Shown: one piece after another, positions 61,090 to 64,000 of the stretch
Position numbering within the stretch: the stretch's first letter is position 1
How the letters are laid out: every line of letters starts with the position of its first letter
From: Bacteroidales bacterium
GTDB taxonomy: Bacteria > Bacteroidota > Bacteroidia > Bacteroidales > GCA-2711565
DNA: 64,000 nucleotides
Reading direction: 5' to 3'
NCBI GenBank assembly: GCA_028280405.1
Contig: JANQLW010000039.1
Coordinates: 16,811-80,810, forward strand
Translations under genes and position numbers: made by a program
The notes under the pieces: model-generated
Database searches by the model: none
Told to the model about the DNA's origin: nothing
The model's input: only the letters and a program-made list of their open reading frames with translations

Positions 61090-63438
61090 TTAGAATGGAT
61101 AACCAATACCAAAATTCCAATAAAGGGCCCTGGATAGTTTTTCTCCTTCTGGTAGCCCCGGGTCTCTTAAACGCATGGCAGCATCAATCCTAAATACAAA
61201 GAACTGAAAATCCAATCGAAAGCCTAAACCCGCATCCATTGCAATTTGTTTATAGAATTTATTAAACTCAAATTTTCCTCCGGTAAAAACTTCATTGTCT
61301 TTAAGCTGCCAAATATTTCCGGCATCAATAAATATAGCTCCTTTTAACCTTCTGTACAACGGGAAACGGTATTCCATATTTAATTCCAAACGGACATCTC
61401 CTACTCTCTCAAATGCATTTTCTTCTTCACTGCTGGTTTTATATGTACCTGGCCCTAATGACCTGATCCCCCATCCTCTCATTCCATTTGCACCTCCTGC
61501 AAAAAATCCTTTTTCAAAAGGAAGTAAATCAGAGTTGCCATATGGAAAACCGATACCAATCAATGCACGGTAAACCAATCGACTATCCGGAGTAAAGATT
61601 TTATAATACCTGAAATCTACATCCGCTCTTACATATTGAGCATATCTAATGTTAAACAGCGTGTTGTATTTTCCGGTTAATCCGGTTTTAAGTAAAGTAT
61701 GAATGCCTTTCATCAGGAATCCGGCTGATTCGAAATTAGCTCTGATGAATACAAAGTTTTTGTTTTTATTAATATCCTGAGAATTGTAAATGAAGCTATA
61801 TTTTAACCCCATGATCAGGTGGTCGGTATACTGATTTTTGATTCGCTCATTCGTTTCCTTGGCTAGTACCTCAGCAAATTCATCAGTAGGAAAAACTTTT
61901 ATACTACTAATTTCTATAGGATTTAAAATGTGCCGGGTTTTAATTGACTCGGACCAGTCGTATCCAAAGCTGATATTGGTAATATATCTTCTGTAATTAG
62001 GTCTTTGTTGGTAGTTAAAACCTGTATTAAGCCGGGTTTTGGGTTTAAAGTTCTGCGGAAATGTTTCCGGATTGATTGGGATTAAGAACTTTGGAAAGGT
62101 TAAACTTACATCTATCCCAGCTTCAATCGTGTTGAAGAATAAAAAGCTTCTTCCTGATAAACTGGTGACTCCTTCTCCCGACTGCTGAGCTTCCATAGCA
62201 GTAGATAATCTGACTTCCAGTAATTCTGCACCCCTGAAGATATTTCGGTTTGTATAAATCAGGTTGGCACCAATACCCATATCTCCTCCCGAGTTAGTCC
62301 CTTCTGCTTCTATGGTATATGAATGTGTGGGAGAACGGCTAAGATGAATAAAGCAATTCAATAAATTTCTGTTTATTCCATTGGTGCTGTCTTTTACTTC
62401 TTCAAAATGAATATTGGAATACCTGAAATTTCTGAGTTCTCCCAACCTTCGATAAGTATTTTTTACATTCTTTATCGAGAATAGCTCATTGGGGCGAATT
62501 AATATGGAATTGGTGATGGCTCGTGGCCTGATCCTTGGTTTCCCGTCCAATAAAAAATGATACGTTTGCACTTTGCGCCTTACAGTATCCCGATGTGTTT
62601 GTACCGATACCGTATCGTATTTGATCTTTTGATCTGTTAATAATTCAAATTCAGGGTTTACAAATACTTTATTGATATAATATTGTTTGTGATCTTCTTT
62701 AATTCTAAAGTTTGGATTTTCAATATCTATGCTTTCCACATTTTTTATGTGCATCGTAATGTCCAGTTGATTGGATTTTAAGGAGCTGTCTACAGCATAA
62801 TAAATGTATTCCGGATTAAAGTTAAAATATCCATTGTTTTTCAGGTGATCTGTAATGCGGTCTCTTTCGTCATCCAACGTAAAAGCATTATAGATATTAT
62901 TCTTGTGAATAAGAGATTCTTCATTAATGCCTTCAACTTGTTTGGCAATAGCAGTATCAAGGATATTGAAATCAATGTTCCGGATTCTATATGGTTTGCT
63001 TAATTCAATATTGTAAAAAAGCCTGGTTGTATATTTTTTTTTCTTTTGTTCTTCCCAAACCTTTGAATTGAAATAACCTGTTTTATGCAGGTAGTTTTGC
63101 ATTTGGCGGATGGTTGTTGCAGTTGTGCGTGGTTCATAATAAACCGGAGCTTCTCCGAATTTTTCACGCATTTTATATCTGAACTTAGTAGGCTCACCAC
63201 GATCAGGAAGTTGATACGAATAAAGCTTGAAGCGCCATAATCCTAAAAAACTTTTATTGGGTTTCTGAGTAATTAAGCTTTCCAGTTCGTCTTTTTTCAA
63301 TTCGTATTTTTCACCATGAATTACAACTTTATTTTTTGTTAATAATGGACGTTCGGCATGTTTAAGAACGCCACATGCTGAAAAAAAAATTAGGCTAATC
63401 AGTACAAATAATTGATATTTAAAATAAAGAGGCTTCAA
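61090..63438 (-). CDS. BamA/TamA-family outer-membrane lipoprotein TamL
   Basis: A protein of about 782 residues: a lipoprotein signal with lipobox I-F-F-S-A-C, POTRA-type repeats in the N-terminal half (for example T-I-R-Q-M-Q-N-Y-L-H-K-T-G-Y-F), and a C-terminal Omp85 barrel. The barrel includes F-F-A-G-G-A-N-G-M-R-G-W (the R-G-W/R-G-F lid-lock motif) and ends W-N-F-G-I-G-Y-P-F. The lipidated TamA/BamA homologue of Bacteroidota is called TamL. No ATG lies before the signal; TTG at 63438 puts Cys at residue 22, while TTG codons at 63474 and 63462 are longer options. Confidence 0.82.
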   Translation of the reverse strand: MKPLYFKYQLFVLISLIFFSACGVLKHAERPLLTKNKVVIHGEKYELKKDELESLITQKPNKSFLGLWRFKLYSYQLPDRGEPTKFRYKMREKFGEAPVYYEPRTTATTIRQMQNYLHKTGYFNSKVWEEQKKKKYTTRLFYNIELSKPYRIRNIDFNILDTAIAKQVEGINEESLIHKNNIYNAFTLDDERDRITDHLKNNGYFNFNPEYIYYAVDSSLKSNQLDITMHIKNVESIDIENPNFRIKEDHKQYYINKVFVNPEFELLTDQKIKYDTVSVQTHRDTVRRKVQTYHFLLDGKPRIRPRAITNSILIRPNELFSIKNVKNTYRRLGELRNFRYSNIHFEEVKDSTNGINRNLLNCFIHLSRSPTHSYTIEAEGTNSGGDMGIGANLIYTNRNIFRGAELLEVRLSTAMEAQQSGEGVTSLSGRSFLFFNTIEAGIDVSLTFPKFLIPINPETFPQNFKPKTRLNTGFNYQQRPNYRRYITNISFGYDWSESIKTRHILNPIEISSIKVFPTDEFAEVLAKETNERIKNQYTDHLIMGLKYSFIYNSQDINKNKNFVFIRANFESAGFLMKGIHTLLKTGLTGKYNTLFNIRYAQYVRADVDFRYYKIFTPDSRLVYRALIGIGFPYGNSDLLPFEKGFFAGGANGMRGWGIRSLGPGTYKTSSEEENAFERVGDVRLELNMEYRFPLYRRLKGAIFIDAGNIWQLKDNEVFTGGKFEFNKFYKQIAMDAGLGFRLDFQFFVFRIDAAMRLRDPGLPEGEKLSRALYWNFGIGYPF

Positions 63439-63536
63439 GGTTCTTCCAGTGTTTTTAGTCAAACAAAAATACAATTAATCCCGCATCTTCTGTATATTTT
63501 ACGAATTCTAATTTCTTCAAAAAAAATAAAAAATTA

Positions 63537-63569
63537 TTTGTTCATATTAAAAAAATAGATTTATATTTG
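63537..63569 (+). promoter_or_regulatory. Strong promoter for the tRNA-Val transcript
   Basis: TTTG at 63537-63540 and TATATTTG at 63562-63569 with a 21-base spacer match the Bacteroidota housekeeping consensus fully. Transcription would begin near 63575, about 175 bases before the tRNA. Confidence 0.7.
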
Positions 63570-63670
63570 CACTCGCTTTTGAGCGGTGTAGTTTTTAAAT
63601 AAAAACGTGATTAGCTTGGTTTATACAAAGTATCCCCATTATATCGGGAGGGTATCACGGAAAATATGAT

Positions 63671-63717
63671 GATATTAGCTCATTTGGTTTTAGAGCATCC
63701 CGACACTATGTGTCGGG
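63671..63717 (+). pseudogene. Degenerate tRNA-like segment followed by a tight hairpin
   Basis: GATATTAGCTCATTTGG with TTTTAGAGCA (63671-63697) resembles the D-arm region of the intact tRNA-Val downstream. It is followed not by an anticodon arm but by CCCGACAC-TAT-GTGTCGGG (63699-63717). The acceptor and T arms are missing, so it cannot be a functional tRNA. Confidence 0.5.
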
Positions 63718-63751
63718 AGGGGCACATAGCGAAACGATTTTTAAAATAATC

Positions 63752-63826
63752 GGGCGATTAGCTCAGTTGGTTCAGAGCACCTGCCTTACAAGCAGGGGGT
63801 CACTAGTTCGAATCTAGTATCGCCCA
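63752..63826 (+). tRNA. tRNA-Val (anticodon UAC)
   Basis: The 75-base gene folds as a cloverleaf: acceptor GGGCGAT with ATCGCCC, D-arm around TTAGCTCAGTTGG, anticodon stem CCTGC/GCAGG with loop CTTACAA (anticodon TAC), and T-arm with GTTCGAATC. CCA is not encoded. A strong promoter is upstream and a terminator follows. Confidence 0.95.
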
Positions 63827-63836
63827 CAAACAATTA

Positions 63837-63868
63837 AAGCTTCCCTAATTTGGGAAGCTTTTTTTTAT
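63837..63868 (+). terminator. Terminator after tRNA-Val
   Basis: AAGCTTCCC and GGGAAGCTT form a nine-base stem followed by a T-run. Confidence 0.88.
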
Positions 63869-63886
63869 TCCCCAAAATTCAGGATT

Positions 63887-64000
63887 ATGCAAGGACAAGA
63901 GATATACTACGTTTATATATTGTATTCCTATGAATTGGATAGATACTACATAGGCTTTACCTTAAGTTTAGAGGAGAGGTTAAGAAAACATAATTCGAAT
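63887..64000 (+). CDS. GIY-YIG nuclease family protein (3' end cut by window edge)
   Basis: The first 38 codons read M-Q-G-Q-E-I-Y-Y-V-Y-I-L-Y-S, then R-Y-Y-I-G-F-T and L-E-E-R-L-R-K-H-N. This is the start of a small stand-alone GIY-YIG (UPF0213/YhbQ-like) protein, with Y-V-Y and Y-I-G as the paired motifs. Such proteins have about 80-100 residues and often unknown targets. Similar small GIY-YIG genes are common beside RNA genes in Bacteroidota. Confidence 0.8.
   Translation, partial: MQGQEIYYVYILYSYELDRYYIGFTLSLEERLRKHNSN

Overview
The window is AT-rich bacterial DNA from a member of the Bacteroidota, most likely an anaerobic or facultative member of a Bacteroidales/Marinilabiliales-like lineage. 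This rests on type IX secretion genes (PorU, PorV, a T9SS-sorted protein), gliding-type genes (GldA, GldJ), TamL, a GlsA/GlsB-like glycine-lipid acyltransferase pair, Bacteroidota-type promoters (TTG-N19-21-TAnnTTTG), a tungsten-type aldehyde:ferredoxin oxidoreductase, and a meso-DAP-type MurE. The genus cannot be read from the sequence alone.

Layout. 1-1276: split HipBA-type toxin kinase, cut by the left edge. 1410-3867: YjbR protein, then an acyl-CoA carboxyltransferase and a biotin carrier. 3962-6478: EngB and the GlsB/GlsA-like pair. 6791-22636: a complete, very compact division and cell-wall (dcw) cluster in the order mraZ-rsmH-ftsL-ftsI-murE-mraY-murD-ftsW-murG-murC-ftsQ-ftsA-ftsZ-yqeY, with a three-repeat MraZ operator in front. 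22851-25613: a small AT-rich island bounded by two copies of the 3' end of tsf, holding a secreted DUF4424-like protein, a twice-frameshifted lipoprotein gene and a secreted papain-like protein. 25556-28278: rplM-rpsI-rpsB-tsf operon. 28514-30896: gldA, then metK behind a SAM-II-like riboswitch. 30927-35455: a T9SS-sorted protein, a bleomycin-hydrolase-like peptidase, DUF1761, RidA, a ModE-type HTH protein, an outer-membrane DUF1207-like protein and PpnP. 35535-39589: an FtsX-permease remnant, AOR, then ThiF- and MoaD-like genes, with a ModE-like dyad and a 197-bp MITE-like element in the divergent gap. 39592-46396: folC, nhaD, an AraC regulator, an ECF sigma/anti-sigma/Spy-like module and a small orphan gene. 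46439-49818: a three-gene glycolipid-type operon. 49961-53942: gldJ-murF-anmK. 54174-59654: porU-porV-ispF. 59655-63438: a RecD-like helicase and TamL. 63537-63826: a strong promoter, a degenerate tRNA-like segment and tRNA-Val(UAC). The right edge cuts a GIY-YIG gene.

How it fits together. Much of the window builds the envelope: lipid II synthesis and septation (dcw plus murF), muropeptide recycling (anmK), outer-membrane assembly (TamL), T9SS export (PorU/PorV) and lipid synthesis (Gls pair, GT operon). The AOR/ThiF/MoaD/ModE-like genes and the dyad suggest a local tungsto- or molybdo-enzyme module. The observations I consider most worth checking are the tsf-tail-bounded island, the ModE-like dyad at aor, the SAM-II-like riboswitch at metK, the MraZ operator overlapping the -33 region, and the MITE between aor and thiF. 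All functions are inferred from reading the sequence; no database search was run.
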